64,000 nt of DNA from Progne subis subis (Eukaryota; Chordata; Aves; Passeriformes; Hirundinidae), in contig JAKJHU010000026.1 in the NCBI GenBank assembly GCA_022316685.1, positions 1,744,001 through 1,808,000 of the forward strand. Reading direction: 5' to 3'. Shown here in pieces: positions 35,095 through 47,330 of the stretch (positions are counted from its first letter, which is position 1; each line of letters begins with the position of its first letter). Under the pieces are notes generated by a model, which was not told where the DNA came from, did not search any database, and worked only from the letters and a program-made list of their open reading frames with translations. The translations under genes were made by a program, and so were the position numbers.

Positions 35095-35238
35095 TGGAAT
35101 CACATGATACTCTAAATTGGAAGGGACCCCACGAGGATCACCACATTCAAGTCTTAAGTGACTGGCTTGTAAAGGGTTTAAATCTACAACCTCGTTATCA
35201 TTAGCACTATGCTCTAAACAACAGAGCTAGATGAGGCT
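35095..35238 (-). mobile_element. tRNA-Ile-derived SINE with CR1-like tail (TguSINE1-like), minus strand
   Basis: On the minus strand the element starts with a decayed tRNA gene (35163-35237). It has an A-box-like TAGCTCTGTTGTTTAGAG, an anticodon-stem region GTGCTAATGATAAC that keeps the AAT of tRNA-Ile, and a B-box-like GGTTGTAGATTTAAACC. The rest (35095-35160) is a CR1-type 3' tail with AATTGGAAGGGACCCCACGA on the plus strand, ending in the ATTC/ATG-type CR1 terminus. A tRNA-Ile head with a CR1-derived tail is the layout of the zebra finch SINE TguSINE1, mobilised in trans by CR1. Both polymerase III boxes carry mutations, so it is an old copy. It is not a functional tRNA gene. Confidence 0.75.
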
Positions 35239-38200
35239 ACCAGCCCATCATGAAAAGGTATTACTTAGCTACCACTGTGACCAGAAATGCTAAATCAGTC
35301 ACTGAATAGTAGCAGCAAGAAGCTGCTTTATTAGCTTTATAAAGTTGCAGGTAATATTAAAACAAACAAACAAACAAACAACAAAAATAACGAAAAAAAG
35401 GAAACAAAAGCCCTGGAAAATACTTTTGCTTTGGTTCCATGAGCATGTGCTCATGTCACCCCTGAGGTGACACAATGTATAGGTGCGAGTAGCGCTGTGT
35501 AAGTAGAGCACTGTGTGGCAGCGCTTAACTGACAGCACTCTCTTGGACAAAAACGATGCCCCTACTGAATGTGATGAACTATTCTCAAGCTCTTTCTGAA
35601 GCCAATATACGGAAAAAATTGCAAGCCTTATGTTGGAAAGCTTTTGGGTTTTTTCCTTCTTGAGTATGGGATCTTATTGTGAGTTTGGAAAGGCGTGCCT
35701 CTGCCACTAACTCTGGTGGTCTGAAAGAGGGGAGACACTGCCAAACTCTGTAAAGCTGCTTTTCACTATGTCAAGTAGATGGCAGGGTGTGGTAAATTCA
35801 AAAAAATCAGAAAAACAAAACAAAAGGCAGGCTTAGGAAATGGTTTAATTGAAGTAAGAGCTCCACTAATTATGTCTGAGGCTACACAGAGGGAGCCCGA
35901 CACTGGATACATTTTTCAAACTGTTGGAAGGCAAAAAAATTAATTGCAGGCCCAGCCACCAGTTGAGGTCATTTATTTAAGGGGAAACTGTGCTATGGTG
36001 CTTCTTAGTTTATATGGCTGGGTATGTTTTACATAGCTGGACTTGTAATGTGATATTTATTATGTTCTCTAAAAGGAGACCATACTCCAAAGAGGTAAAA
36101 TTAAAATTCTCTTGTGGGAGGTGGTGGCACTCTTCACTGAAAGCAAGCAGTCTGATTTCTTTTGCTGCTGTGCATCCTGGTGGCATTTTGAAAGCTGTTC
36201 AGTTCAATAATATGGGTATTGCACATGAGTTCCTCTTTTGGTCTAATAATGTGAAAGGCAGAACAAAATGTGGTTTTCTAGAAGTGCTGCAACTTGTGGA
36301 GCAGTATGGACAGAATGTTGAGCTGCTCTTTTCTTTTTGTGCAACACTGGCAAATTCCTCCTGTAATGACAGCAAGCAGAGAGTGAACCTGTCTTTACGT
36401 GTGAGCTAATGATCCTTGCTGTCTTTTCTTGTTTAGGTCTCTAGGTCTTGGGGTGAATTGCAGCATAGCTGAAGCAACCAGCCATAGTTACATTGATCTT
36501 TGGTAAAGGAAGCAGTTTGTTTGAAGCAAACCGTTTATTTTTGCTTGCCATGTTCTGAAGTTATAAACCTTAGGCAACGGTATCAGTTTAAGTAAACTGG
36601 TGCAAAGTTTTTGGAATATAATGAAAATTGATTTTTGATGTGCTGGTGTGAGAAGTCTTGATGGAAGGGACTACTTCAAACTCGCCACTTGTAGTGGAAT
36701 TGGAATGTGTCAGGATTGTAGAGTATATAATTTGAACTGCAAACAGTAGATACAGACTCTGTGTTTGTTACTGTGAACTCAACTACTGAAGCCAGAGAGC
36801 TATCAGGAATTTTTAGGGAAACCCCATGGAAAGACAAGAACAGGGCAGGAGTATCCTGTCCACTGACAGAACTTCCTTTCAGCAATGAAGTCACAGCCAG
36901 AATACATGTTTGTCGCTATGTATAGTGGATATTGGCTATTACAAAATCCTTACTGAAAGAAAGGAAAGAAGAATCCTGCACAGTAGGATATCACTTAAGT
37001 AGTAGACCATAAATAAGCATTTGGAAGTGTGGTGTTGCTATGTATTTCAGGCTTGGTTTGAAGTTTCTCATCTCTTATTCTGCAAAGTGAATTTTGAAAT
37101 AGAGAAGTTCCTCACAGCAATAAAATTCAGTTTTTATCTATGGTGCTATTTTAGATGATATATGAAGAGGTTCTGACTCCTCAGCAGCTCAAAGGTGTGT
37201 TTGTTTTGGTAGCAATTTGCTTACAGTGTTTTATGATGGTGCAATGACAGAAATTGGTTGGTCTATCAGTACAAGCCTTTTAGGACTGAGATCATATTCC
37301 ACTGACTGACTTGCATGAAATTCAAATGTTAATTTATGTTTTTTGGAAAAGCACATGAAGCCAAAACTGCTATTTACAACATCTGGAGAGAATATTTACT
37401 GTACTTGGTTCAATCCATTCATCTGTTGGGACAGAGCTCATTGAGGGGAAAGGAGAAGAAAGAGGGCAGTGCACGAACATTTCTTTTCCTCTCTGAAGTT
37501 CCTCTTCTCTGTTAAATAAATTTGACATTTCAGTGTAGAGCTGATTGAATTATTCCCAGAGATTTAACATCTGTATCACTGAACCAGCTCAAGTGATTGG
37601 AGTAAAGAGGCTGAACAAAAAACCTTAATGTAACTCTGTAGTGGTTTTTTTCCACAATCTGTTGCTGGGAGACCAGAGAAAAAATTACAGAAAGCTCTGT
37701 AGTCACTATTTATCTTTATTATGAATATTGGACAATGTTCTCACATAGAGAAATAGGCTCCATATAGTATTATGAGAAACTAATGAAAAAGTTTTTTACT
37801 GATTGTTGTCCAGTGCAGGTGCTTTAAAATCACTGCAGGAAGTGAGGGGATGAAACAGAAATGGTCCTGTTTTGTTAAACAAAGGTTCTCAGTCCTTTGT
37901 ATTTTTATTTTCAAAGCAGTTATTGCCATTCATTTTCACCATAAATAGTTTAACAAATTGCTTTTTCCTGCAAAAGCGAACTGAGATGGGCTATTAATGA
38001 TTGAAAAATACATTTTAATAAAAGTAAAACATTTGGCTAATTAAAAGCAGGGACTTAAAGAAACAAGCCTTGAAGCTACCAACCCTTTTATGAAAGTAAA
38101 AGTTCTAAACTATCTTATTTGAATGTTCTTGTGTAATAAATTACTTTCCTGTTGTAAAAGGCAACTGTTAGAAGCATAGCTGGAAAGCAGGGGGTAATAT

Positions 38201-38729
38201 ATACAGACAGTTATCCTGATGGAATGGCAAGGTTTGTTTATCACTTCATAAATATATCAGATTTTAAACACATATTTTTTCTTATCTTCACTTGTGATGG
38301 CTCTGTGCTGATGTATCTGGGGAATGCAAGCTTCTAATTCATCACAGCTTTTTGAAAGGTCCTCAACTACTATGGCAGGTATGAGACTACAGGGAAAATG
38401 AAGATTTTTCTTTCCTCATTTATTTTGTGTACTTTAGGGAGTAGAAAGCATTCTCTTTCCCTTTGATAAATCTCTTTAAGTATGACAAAATAAGAAAATG
38501 AAATCTGAAAAGCAGAAATGAACAGAGCATCAGGATAAATTCTTTGTAACCAGATATTAAAGTTTGTAGTTTTTGGTGAGGGGCGTTTGGTTGGTTGGTT
38601 GGTTTGGGTTTTCCTTGGTCTGGGGAGGGGGGGAGTTGCTTGTTTCTTTTCCTACTACAGAACAGAACTGAACTATTCTAGATGTGCTCTTACAAATAGA
38701 AAATAGATGAGAACAAAAAATTCCATTAC
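35239..38729. other. Non-coding sequence
   Basis: No gene recognised. An (AAAC)n run lies at about 35359-35382 and a (TTGG)n run at about 38585-38608. The 139-codon plus-strand frame at 35990-36409 has no recognisable domain, signal peptide or homologue known to me. It is listed only as an open frame. Confidence 0.45.
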
Positions 38730-38962
38730 CCTGCCAGCATGCACTGTGGTATGTAGGTGATTTTCTTTGCTGCAAGAAAGGGCAAACTCTTGACTGATTT
38801 TAACTTGCTGTCTATCAACACACCCAGACTTTCTCTGCATAGATACTCTCTAGATACTCTTATCAGCCGTTGGCCTGTACTGTTGTGTAGGGTTATTTCA
38901 TCCCATGTGCAGGGCTTGATACATTTGTCTTTTGCACATCTCAAGCTTTCTTGCCAGCCCAT
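38726..38962 (-). pseudogene. CR1 ORF2 C-terminal fragment
   Basis: This 78-codon frame is a remnant of CR1 ORF2 just downstream of the RT palm. It contains a recognisable ESLGVLIDSKLKS stretch at residues 45-57, equivalent to the conserved block where a (K/E)DLGV-type motif precedes a short helix, followed by AAKK at residues 64-67. The N-terminal part (AKDKCIKPCTWDE) also fits the Cys-containing block that precedes it. The Met is fortuitous, and the frame ends inside the element. Confidence 0.7.
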
Positions 38963-39290
38963 TTTTCAAGCTTTTACAGGCTCCTGAGGAGCACCTTGCT
39001 CCAGTGTAGTGAGTGACTCCAATCTGGTATGTTTTTGCTGAGAGTGACCTCTGCCTCCATCCTGGTCATTAATAATGACATCAAGCACTACTGATCTCAT
39101 CATCATTCTCTGAGGGATAGCCCTGCTATGTTGCTGCCCACTGGACTTTGTTCAGTACTCCCGTCAGGGATTGGAGTTGGATTGACTCTCAAGAGTCTTT
39201 TGATACCCTTCTTTAAGGTGAATATATAATTTGCCTTTTTTGTATTGGGAATATCCTCTGATCACCATGACCTTTCTTTGAGTGTCTATA
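38730..39290 (-). mobile_element. CR1 LINE internal fragment, minus strand
   Basis: The plus strand carries antisense CR1 ORF2. Landmarks are TCTATCAACACACCCAGACT, TCATCCCATGTGCAGGGCTT, the GCCAGCCCATTTTTCAAGC block, TCCTGGTCATTAATAATGAC, and CTGAGGGATAGCCCTGCTA. The match becomes weaker toward 39290, where GGATTGGAGTTGGATTGAC and ATTTGCC still fit the family. No CR1 3' UTR is present at 38730, so both ends are lost. It is an older subfamily than the copies at 15.7 and 20.9 kb, judging by divergence. Confidence 0.78.
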
Positions 39291-42200
39291 ATGAATGATT
39301 GAATCAATACAAAGGTTTTAGGGTCCTCCTTGTCTGCAGAAATATAAATCAGCTTCTGCCACTGTTACAATGCTGAAGAGCAACAAAAGATCAAACAACT
39401 GTTATTGGGTTGCCATTTCAATAAGGAAGAGATGCCTGGCAGAAGTAGAAAATTCTGAAGGGCTTTCTGGGTGGAAATACCAGAGCAGAAAAGCCTAACA
39501 GCCTAGCTTCTGGAGTCATGGGTAGTCAAAACTGTGTGTGTGTGCCTATGAACAAAGATGAGGAAAACATTGCATGCTGATGAGGTTCTCAATTTTTTAT
39601 TTTTTTTAATTATTATTTGTTTATAAGCCCCTCAGTAGTTGCACTGAGTGTTTAAATAACTGTTGCACTTAAAAGCTGTTTTGGTTCTTTGCAATTGCAA
39701 GTGTGAAGGAGCCAAAGAATGTGTAGGACACTTCTCTTTGTTCCTCTGCATGGTATGGCTTGATGGTCAAAGGGGAAGGGTTCTGGGTGGTTTTTGGAGA
39801 ATTTGCTTTGGGAAAATATAGCACACTGTCCTGTCTGGAAAAAGAGCATGTGGTGCTTTTCAACTACAGTAGGAACTGCACATTCCCAGTGTGTGAGTGT
39901 GGCTTAGCTTGGTTTGGCTCAGAAGGGTGTCTGATGCAATTTGATATTCCATTAGGTTTCAGTAGCATATAATAGTTGTATTTCTCTCTGCCTTTGGATT
40001 CAGAACACGTACAAAGAGATGTGAATCTGTATGTGTTGTAATGCTGTTTTCAAGCAGTTATTTTGCAAATGATGCTTGGACCATGCTATAGAAGGGTTGT
40101 GATGACAGAACAAGTCATTGTTAATACCTAAGTGCACTTTACTCTACTTGACTGTACAAGAGGCTGCCGTATTGTATTTCCATGGAAGTTTGAGAACTGA
40201 AAAGTCTTGCAGATAGATTTGGTTCTGCAAGATACTAGAAAAATGTGGGGGATCCAACACTTCAAGGAAAAACACAGACAAGTTTTTATTTCAGGCTATG
40301 TACTGTGGCTTTCTAATGTTGTTCCTCAGAAGGGAAGTATCTGAACTACACCAGCTGGCCATTGTGCTGGCATTTATGAAGAAGATGCATTGAGTTAGAA
40401 CAAATAAAAGTTTACAGGCACTTTACTGATCAGCTTAAAATATCCCGTTTGTTTTTTTTGATTGATTTTTAAAGGAACAACCAAAATAACCTGTCCTTGA
40501 ATATGTCAGTGTAGGGCATGATTCTGTCCTGAACTGCTAAAAGTGATCCAGTCCATCTCTTCAGTTTTTAACTCCCGTGAAAAAAGATAAGCCAAAAATG
40601 TGGCATGGAGCAGATTAAATCAACATACCATGACAATATAATGAGTTGAAAATCTGATGTCAGTCTGCTGGTAAATTTAGGCCAGCAGGAGCTGTGCATG
40701 GTTCATTGACAAATAATATCATTTAGCCAAGGTGTATATCATGTTACAGCATGGGATCTAGGTGCCTTGTGCCAAAAGCAGAATCTTCAGGGAAGAAAAG
40801 ATACAAAACTGTTGCTTCCAAAGCACATGCTGAGAAAGCTCTCTGTGAGGATTAGGTATGTAATGAGGTGCTTAATCTCTTCAAGGCTGGGGCAAAAAGG
40901 TAGGAGATGTACTTATCTTGAATAGAGCCAACTGGCTGCACATTTGTAGTGGAGTCTGGCACTGCCCTTGTCACTACCACAGAAAAACTCATGGAGCCTG
41001 AGCCTCTGTTCCTTTCACACAGGTAACAGCAGTGAATACAATCCCCTGCCTCTGTTGATTGCTCTTTTGGTGTTTCCTTGGCTTAAGTAGCAGCAGAGGA
41101 TGTGGGCCAGCCAGTTAATACAGGTAACACAGAGCTATGCTAGGACATTGTCCTTGCTATTCAAGGATGAGAGGAGCTGGCATAAGGCTCTTAAGAGCCA
41201 GGAGCCATTAATCTAATCATTAGGTATAGGACACATTTCTAATGTTTTTATTTGCCTTCCTAGGGAAGGCCTAAGGTATTTTGCTTTCAGATATGTCAGG
41301 AATACTTCTATTACTGTACTGTTTTACTCCTGTAAATGTACTAAACTGCAATAAAGTGTAGGTAAAGTACTAGGATGTAACATGCTTCATTTTACTTACT
41401 TGAGAGGCTGAGTACAGAAGGGTTGTTGATTTATATTTGACCTAATAAAGTACATGAAATTTTAGAATCACCCATAGCAGCATACTTTGTAATGGAAATA
41501 ACATCATCTTTCCAGTTGGCTCTTTTAAAAATTCATTAATCTGCTCTGCTGGTGTTTGTTACTTCGAAATATTTTGCAGAAGGGAATTTTATTTGCTAAC
41601 TCAATATACTCAAAATCAGAACTGAAAATCCTGATACTGACTGAACAAATCCATGACATCTGCAGCAATTTTAAAATCCCATAGTTGTGGGCAGAATTCC
41701 AGGATGAGTAGGGCTTCTGAATTTGAAGACAGTGGTTTATGCTCTCTGTCCTTATGTCTAGGAGTTCATGACACAGTAGGGAGAGAGCTTTATTCACTGT
41801 TAAAATATTTGTCAATGAGATGCTTTTAATCTTCAAATGGCTGTCAGAGGCGTAATGGAGGGTTTGCATTCTTTGTTGTTTTGTTGGGGGTTTTTTGTTT
41901 GTTTTGTTTTTCCTTTTTTTAAAGAGGTATTTTGTTCTTCTGAAGGCTTAGAAATTATGAAGTTGCCAACTTGGTCACTGTTGCCACAAAAATTAGTGTG
42001 CAGAATACTCAAAGAAGGACACTCTTGTTCAACCTCATGATTCATTCAACAGGGAAACATTGGATTTGGCAAACCTAACTGCCATATTGAAACACTTGAG
42101 TGGGAAAATAGACTTTCTCTCTTTCATGTTGGTCCAACATGCCATCTCTTCTGCTGGAACTAGCATGAAAAATCATTACATCCCAGAGATGCAGCCTCTG

Positions 42201-42580
42201 GGTAAAAGTAATCAAGGGATGAAATAGTAATGGTGCTGACTTCATTATTCTGCCTTAGCCTTTCGCTTCAAGTATGCCTTAGAGATAATACTAGCCTGGA
42301 AGGAGATGGTTTTAGTCCTATGTGAGAAGAAAATGACTTCTTCATAGTCTTATTAGCTGATACGGAAAAATACATAAGAGTTTCTCTAAGATTCATCTGT
42401 TGTAAGGGAAGCGAGAAGCTGTTTAATAGTAGGGTCCATTTGTTGTATTTTAAAGGAAGGGTTATAAAAAGAAGCTTGTGAGGCACTAGTCTGACTTTAA
42501 TTAGGGTTACTATGCTGCTTAGCTGCCTGTGTGTGTATCACAGATGGCTGGCAGGGATTCAGGAGGTTGAAGAAACTGGA
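39291..42580. other. Non-coding sequence
   Basis: No repeat or gene recognised. Frames of up to 114 codons (41525-41869, minus) have no known domain. The stretch is AT-rich and CpG-poor. Confidence 0.45.
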
Positions 42581-43500
42581 TGTCTCAAAGATTGTCCTGT
42601 TCAACAGCCACATACTCCGACTTCTGTTCTGGTTAATCTAAATGTGTAGTGCTCATTATAACTCACTCACTCTGATGGGTCTTAAGGATGTTCCCCCTCT
42701 GGGATGTGTGGTGGCCGAGGTTCATGGCCGACTCAGAGATGGTGAGGCTTAGATGTGATCCCACATTGTTCTTTAATTGCAGCCATCGCAGCAGGAGCCA
42801 CAAGTTCCCATCAGCTGGCTGTGGTGACTGGCTCCTGTTCACAACAAAAGGCTGAGCTCAGAATTTGCAGGACCTGGGAGTGGTGTAGGCGGAGTCCTGC
42901 CTGGGGCAAAGCAGTCGTAGAGCTCTGGGAACAGGATTTGAGGAACAGTATTGATTATCCTAAGATAAACTGTCAGTAGAATTGCCTGGTTTAAAGTTTA
43001 GGGCTTGGCAAGCTCCAAAGATCCCAGACCCAAGGGGAAGTTAGCAAAGCTTAGGAGGAAGAGTGCTACTGATAGTGAACACAAAGAATGCAGAACTTAG
43101 AACTTGGCAAGAGCACCCAAGATAAGAAGGTACTACCCAAACTAATTCAGCAACCGTGTCTATATTAGTTCCAACCGAGTAAAGCGTAATTCTCACAGGG
43201 GGAGATCACAACCAAATGACCTCTGATTCAAACAAAAGACCCTGTTCATGCACAGTAGCTAATAATGGATTAAATAATATCTTTCACAATTATAACCAAT
43301 AATAGAGCAATAAAAATTGATTTTTTTTTATTACATAGGTGGAATATATTAGATTAACAGTGTATAAATAATAATTGTCTTCTCTGCTCGGGGTGCCAGC
43401 TGTGGATTTACTACCTGGTAGTCATCCATGCGCAAATATTAAATAAATCATAACCTGGTGTCTTACTGCACACTGGGTGATGAATCCTGATTTTGGGACA
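42581..43500 (+). mobile_element. LTR of an endogenous retrovirus, plus strand
   Basis: The right half shows the full promoter/terminator order of an LTR: CCAAT at 43296-43300, TATAAAT at 43363-43369, AATAAA at 43442-43447, then a GT-rich stretch and an end at TTTTGGGACA (43500). A sequence TGTCTCAAAG at 42581 is an inverted match (8 of 10) to that end, so I propose it as the left limit, giving about 920 bp. U3 would be about 780 bp, with R and U5 short. The left limit is less certain than the right. No canonical primer-binding site follows at 43501, so it is probably solo. No target-site duplication is apparent. Confidence 0.6.
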
Positions 43501-44589
43501 AGCCTAAAAGGCCTTTCCCAGATCAACTGTGTACCTGAAGTGAAAGGGCATGGTTGAACAGATTCCAGGGGACACCAGATTTTGGTTTGGCGACCTTGGA
43601 TGACCTGTCCTGGGTACAGTGTATAACCTATCATCATGGTAAGGCTGAACTGAAAAGTGAGGGTTGTTTTCCTCTGTGGAACACAGAACGTGGGCTCAAT
43701 GTGTGCAAGATAAATGGTAAACTGCTGGTGTCCAGAAACATAAATTCTGTAAAAGCAATGTAATGACTTTCTGAAACCATATAAAATTGATATTGGTTCC
43801 TAACCTGCATGAATTTGGTGCCAGGAGAATACTCTAACCAATGTGTGTCTCAGAAATTTGTGGAATTTTTACACATTTGCTTTCAAAGTAAGTTTTATTT
43901 AAGTTTTAGAAATTTTCCTTGCTGCATGTAATTTATTTTTTTATTTTTAGAGAACAGAGCAGTTAAAAATCTATCGTAGAATAGAATGCATTGGAGAATA
44001 CAGATATTCTTGTTTTATTTTTTCTTACTGTCATTTAAGACTTACACAAAGCTATACAACTGAAATATTACTTAAAACAAAATGCAGGTTTTTAGTTCTT
44101 GGTGTGTTTCTTTTTCAATTTCTGTTCAAATAATTCTGTTCTTGTCTGGCAACAGACAACATATACTCTTCTGAAAGAGCAATCAAGAGCTAATCCATCC
44201 AACCATTTCTGTTAAAACTCCCCAAAACCAGAAACCCTTCAAATATGTCCCAGGTCCCTACAGTTAGCTCACAGAAACTAAAGGCTCTCCTTGACTCTAT
44301 ACCAGACTTCTTTCTCTTTGCAAGCATTTCCCCAGAGAACTGAGGCTCTGAGCAGACACTGCTGTTCAGCATCAGGATTTTTTGGCTGGCCTGACCACCA
44401 CTTTAGCTAAAAAACTTGTTCTGGCATCAGTCAAAACCCAGACAGTAACTAAATAAGCAATGAAAATTTTGCTTGGCTAGTAAAGGGTCATATTTATTCT
44501 TTTGAAATGCTGGATGCAAAGACTGACATATATGATCCTCTAAGCATCAGAGAGATCAGGAAATTTTGCAGCACTTAAAGGACTTGTAG
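43501..44589. other. Non-coding sequence downstream of the LTR
   Basis: No gene recognised. A stretch at 43550-43610 with TTTGGTTTGGCGACCTTGGA could belong to retroviral leader sequence, but I cannot establish it. The rest is AT-rich unique DNA. Confidence 0.4.
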
Positions 44590-45300
44590 GTGGTGAACTG
44601 GTGGACAATGTGTCTTCAAGGACTGGAATTCAGATGTATGATTGTTAGGTTTTGTGATACAACACTCATACACACACACAGAGGATCACAGAGGGACAAT
44701 GGCAGTGGAGGAGTTCTCTCTGGAGAAGGTGACACCGTGTCAAGGGGCCTCCTAGGGCTCTCTCAGGAGAGTGTTTTCCCCAGTGTCCTGCTGTACAACC
44801 CATCAAGAAAAGTCAGAAGAGCTACTCTACAGAGCACTGTTGCAATTGTTTAAAACTTCCCAAGTGGAATAAACCTGGGCAAGTTTTTTGCTGCCTTCTC
44901 TGGCAGCTTGATAGCAGGGAAGCTGCTGCAGCTCCAAGCCCTGGGGTCCTGTCAGTAGTGAGGCTGAGCGTGTGTTCCCACTATGTGCACACATAAACAG
45001 CCATATGGCACACAAACACATGCACATGGCTGACTGCACAGACCAGCACAAAAACACAAACAGCACCAATGTCCTCATCCTGCTTCTTTCTCTGGCAGCT
45101 CAGGGTGGAGGCCAGTTAGTGGGATGTGCATATCACCCATCTGGGAGCTGTGTTTGCAGCACTCAAACAGCTGCTGCCCACAGCTGCCCAGTGAGATGGA
45201 CCATGTGAAAGGGAGGGACAGACAACATGCGGTAAGGGACAGGGCTCCTGGTGGCACAGCGGAGCACTCTCAGGAGGAACAGGAGAGCTAGGCTGAGTTA
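44590..45300. repeat. Dispersed repeat, copy B (unclassified, possibly LTR-derived)
   Basis: The core, 44880-45100, is related to 3690-3940 in the same orientation (see that entry for shared landmarks). This copy is better preserved and extends on both sides as GC-richer sequence. An AATAAA signal at about 44868 precedes the core by about 20 bases, and short CA-rich runs occur at 44670 and 45000. Limits are estimated from composition. No coding region is recognised. Confidence 0.5.
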
Positions 45301-46330
45301 GTAATACACTATTGTCATGTCCAATGTCTGACCACCAGTAAAAGCCTCAGCAGCGACCAGTAGTGGTGATTTCTTTGTCATGGTGTTGTGCCCAAAGAAA
45401 TGCACAAACACGGTGCTAGATTTGTCCCTGCTGGAAAAGAACAAGGACTGTTAGGCCAGCAGCTCCTGTTCCACTCAGGAGGAAATGAAAGCAAAATGTT
45501 ACTCCCTTTACTTTCCTTGAAGGTCCTTCAGGGAATCCAAAATACTTGTCAGCAGGTGGGTACCTCATTCTTTTGGCTGCGGGGTCCTGAAATCAGAGAG
45601 AACTTATGGTAAAAACCGTAGAGAACAGGTGGAAGAGCAATGAAGTACACACAAAAAAGGCACAGGAGGAAAAATCTCTGCAGAGAAGACAGACTGGTAT
45701 ACCTTGAATGCTGACTGACAACTTGAAAAGGATACCAAGTCTGGTTTTAAAGTTACTGGAAATAGACACCTCATCATGTTCAGAGAAGGCTGTTCAGTGG
45801 CCTCCACTTCAGCAAAGAAGAAGAAAAGAAACTATCTTTTCAGTAAATTCCCCCTTTCTATGTTTTTGTAGAAGCACTGTGTGTAACTATTTTTTTATTG
45901 TCCATCTGTAGTGATTAAAACTCAGTCAGCACAACTTTCAATCTTGTTGTTCATCCTTTCTTAACACAGATGGTCTAGGTTTTGTTGCACCTGTGCAGTA
46001 AAACCAAACAGCCTTCTTGGGAAGTTAGTTTGAATTTTCACTGCAGTCAGCTGAAATGTTTGGGTTTCCATCAGGGAATTGAGTAGCTTTCTTCTTTTCG
46101 TACAAATCACTTTGTACAATTTTTTTTTGGAAATGAAAGCGAACTTAGATTGCGTTTCAGTAGGAACACTTAGCTTTGTTTACACTTAAATGCCGAATGT
46201 TGTGTTCTTTTAAATTCAAGGAAATTAAGTGGGCTGTATATTTGGGAGAAAACAGATGAATAGGTATGCTGATAAATTGTTTTATGATTAATTCCTAGAT
46301 AATGTGAACCTATTACATATCTATACTAGA
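45301..46330. other. Non-coding sequence
   Basis: No gene or repeat recognised; base composition returns to AT-rich toward 46300. Confidence 0.4.
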
Positions 46331-46334
46331 GATC

Positions 46335-47330
46335 TTGGATCTGTTTATAGAAACCTTCAAAGGAGCCCTGGCAAGGGGCCAATGCTCCAGGCAGCAGCAG
46401 AAGGCATGACCACCCTGAGACATTTTCTGGTCCACCATGTGGATAAAAAAGCCTGCCTTCCTGTAGCTGCAGGGCACAAGGGGTGTCTTTGTGGTACATG
46501 AGCATCAGGGCAGAACTGTGGCCAAAATGGATCAGAGGAGCCCTGACAAGTGGTCGTGCTCCATGCTGCAGAGGAAAGCAGAAAACCTCTGGAGCCCAGT
46601 GCCTATTTGCCTCAGGAGAAAATTCCTTCCTTACCCCAGGACTGGTGATCAGTTATTCCCTAAGCTGTCTCCTCATCCCATAGCCCTGTGGTCATGCCTC
46701 CCAGGAAATGCCCAAGCCCTGCTCTCTCTCAACCTGAAGCCATCTCAGGGCCTTCCAAGGGCCTTCCAAATGCTGTGGTCCTGATCAACCTTGGGGCCAA
46801 GAATCCTTCCCAAACGGAGTGGGTGCTACAAAGTGTTGAGACCCCATGACAACATTCCTGGACCCCATTTCGTACGACTGCTGCCTGGGGCTCCATGGGG
46901 GATGAGGATAGCAAGCTCCGCAGTGCTCCTTAGGAAGAAGCATTCAAGAAGGGACATTCAAGAAGGCATTCCTTTGGTCTTGCCATTCTAACCCAGCTGA
47001 AAAGGTGCCACAGCCCCAGGCACATCCAGGGATTGATGGTTCTCATCTCTGGAGGACTTTGCATCTGTTCTGTAAAGCTGAAGCAGGATTTCCCTCCACC
47101 AGATGGGCCTTGAAATGACCCCTCCAGGAGCTGGCTTTGCAGTGGAGAACCTCCAGCAGCCCCTTCCAGTCTTCCTCTCTCAGTCCCCGTCGAATAATTC
47201 CGCTAGCTCTTCAAGGACTTTTTCTCTGAAGTTTTCACAATGCTCCCTGGCCTGCTCTGGCAGCACAACGCGGGAGGATTCTCCCTTTTATCCTGTCCCC
47301 ATGGTTTAATAAGAGCTGCATCAATTGGCT
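46335..47330. repeat. GC-rich segment with internal duplication (unclassified)
   Basis: About 1 kb of clearly higher GC content than either flank. It has a pair of related units: GGAGCCCTGGCAAGGGGCCA at 46363 and GGAGCCCTGACAAGTGGTCG at 46537, each followed by a GCTCC word, 174 bases apart. The stretch CAGGAGAAAATTCCTTCCTT at 46614 resembles text I associate with old sauropsid interspersed repeats. A second short duplication, CATTCAAGAAGG, occurs at about 46942 and 46957. Near 47187-47275 five CpGs cluster. Several 60- to 100-codon frames exist on both strands with no known domain. An old insertion (LTR or LINE UTR) is the most likely reading. Confidence 0.4.

Noticed and set aside
35163..35237. 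Functional tRNA-Ile gene
   Set aside because: The tRNA-like part has mutated internal promoter boxes and is fused to a CR1-type tail, so it is a SINE head.
43550..43610. Retroviral leader downstream of the 42.6-43.5 kb LTR
   Set aside because: No primer-binding site follows the LTR end, and no gag-like frame is present.
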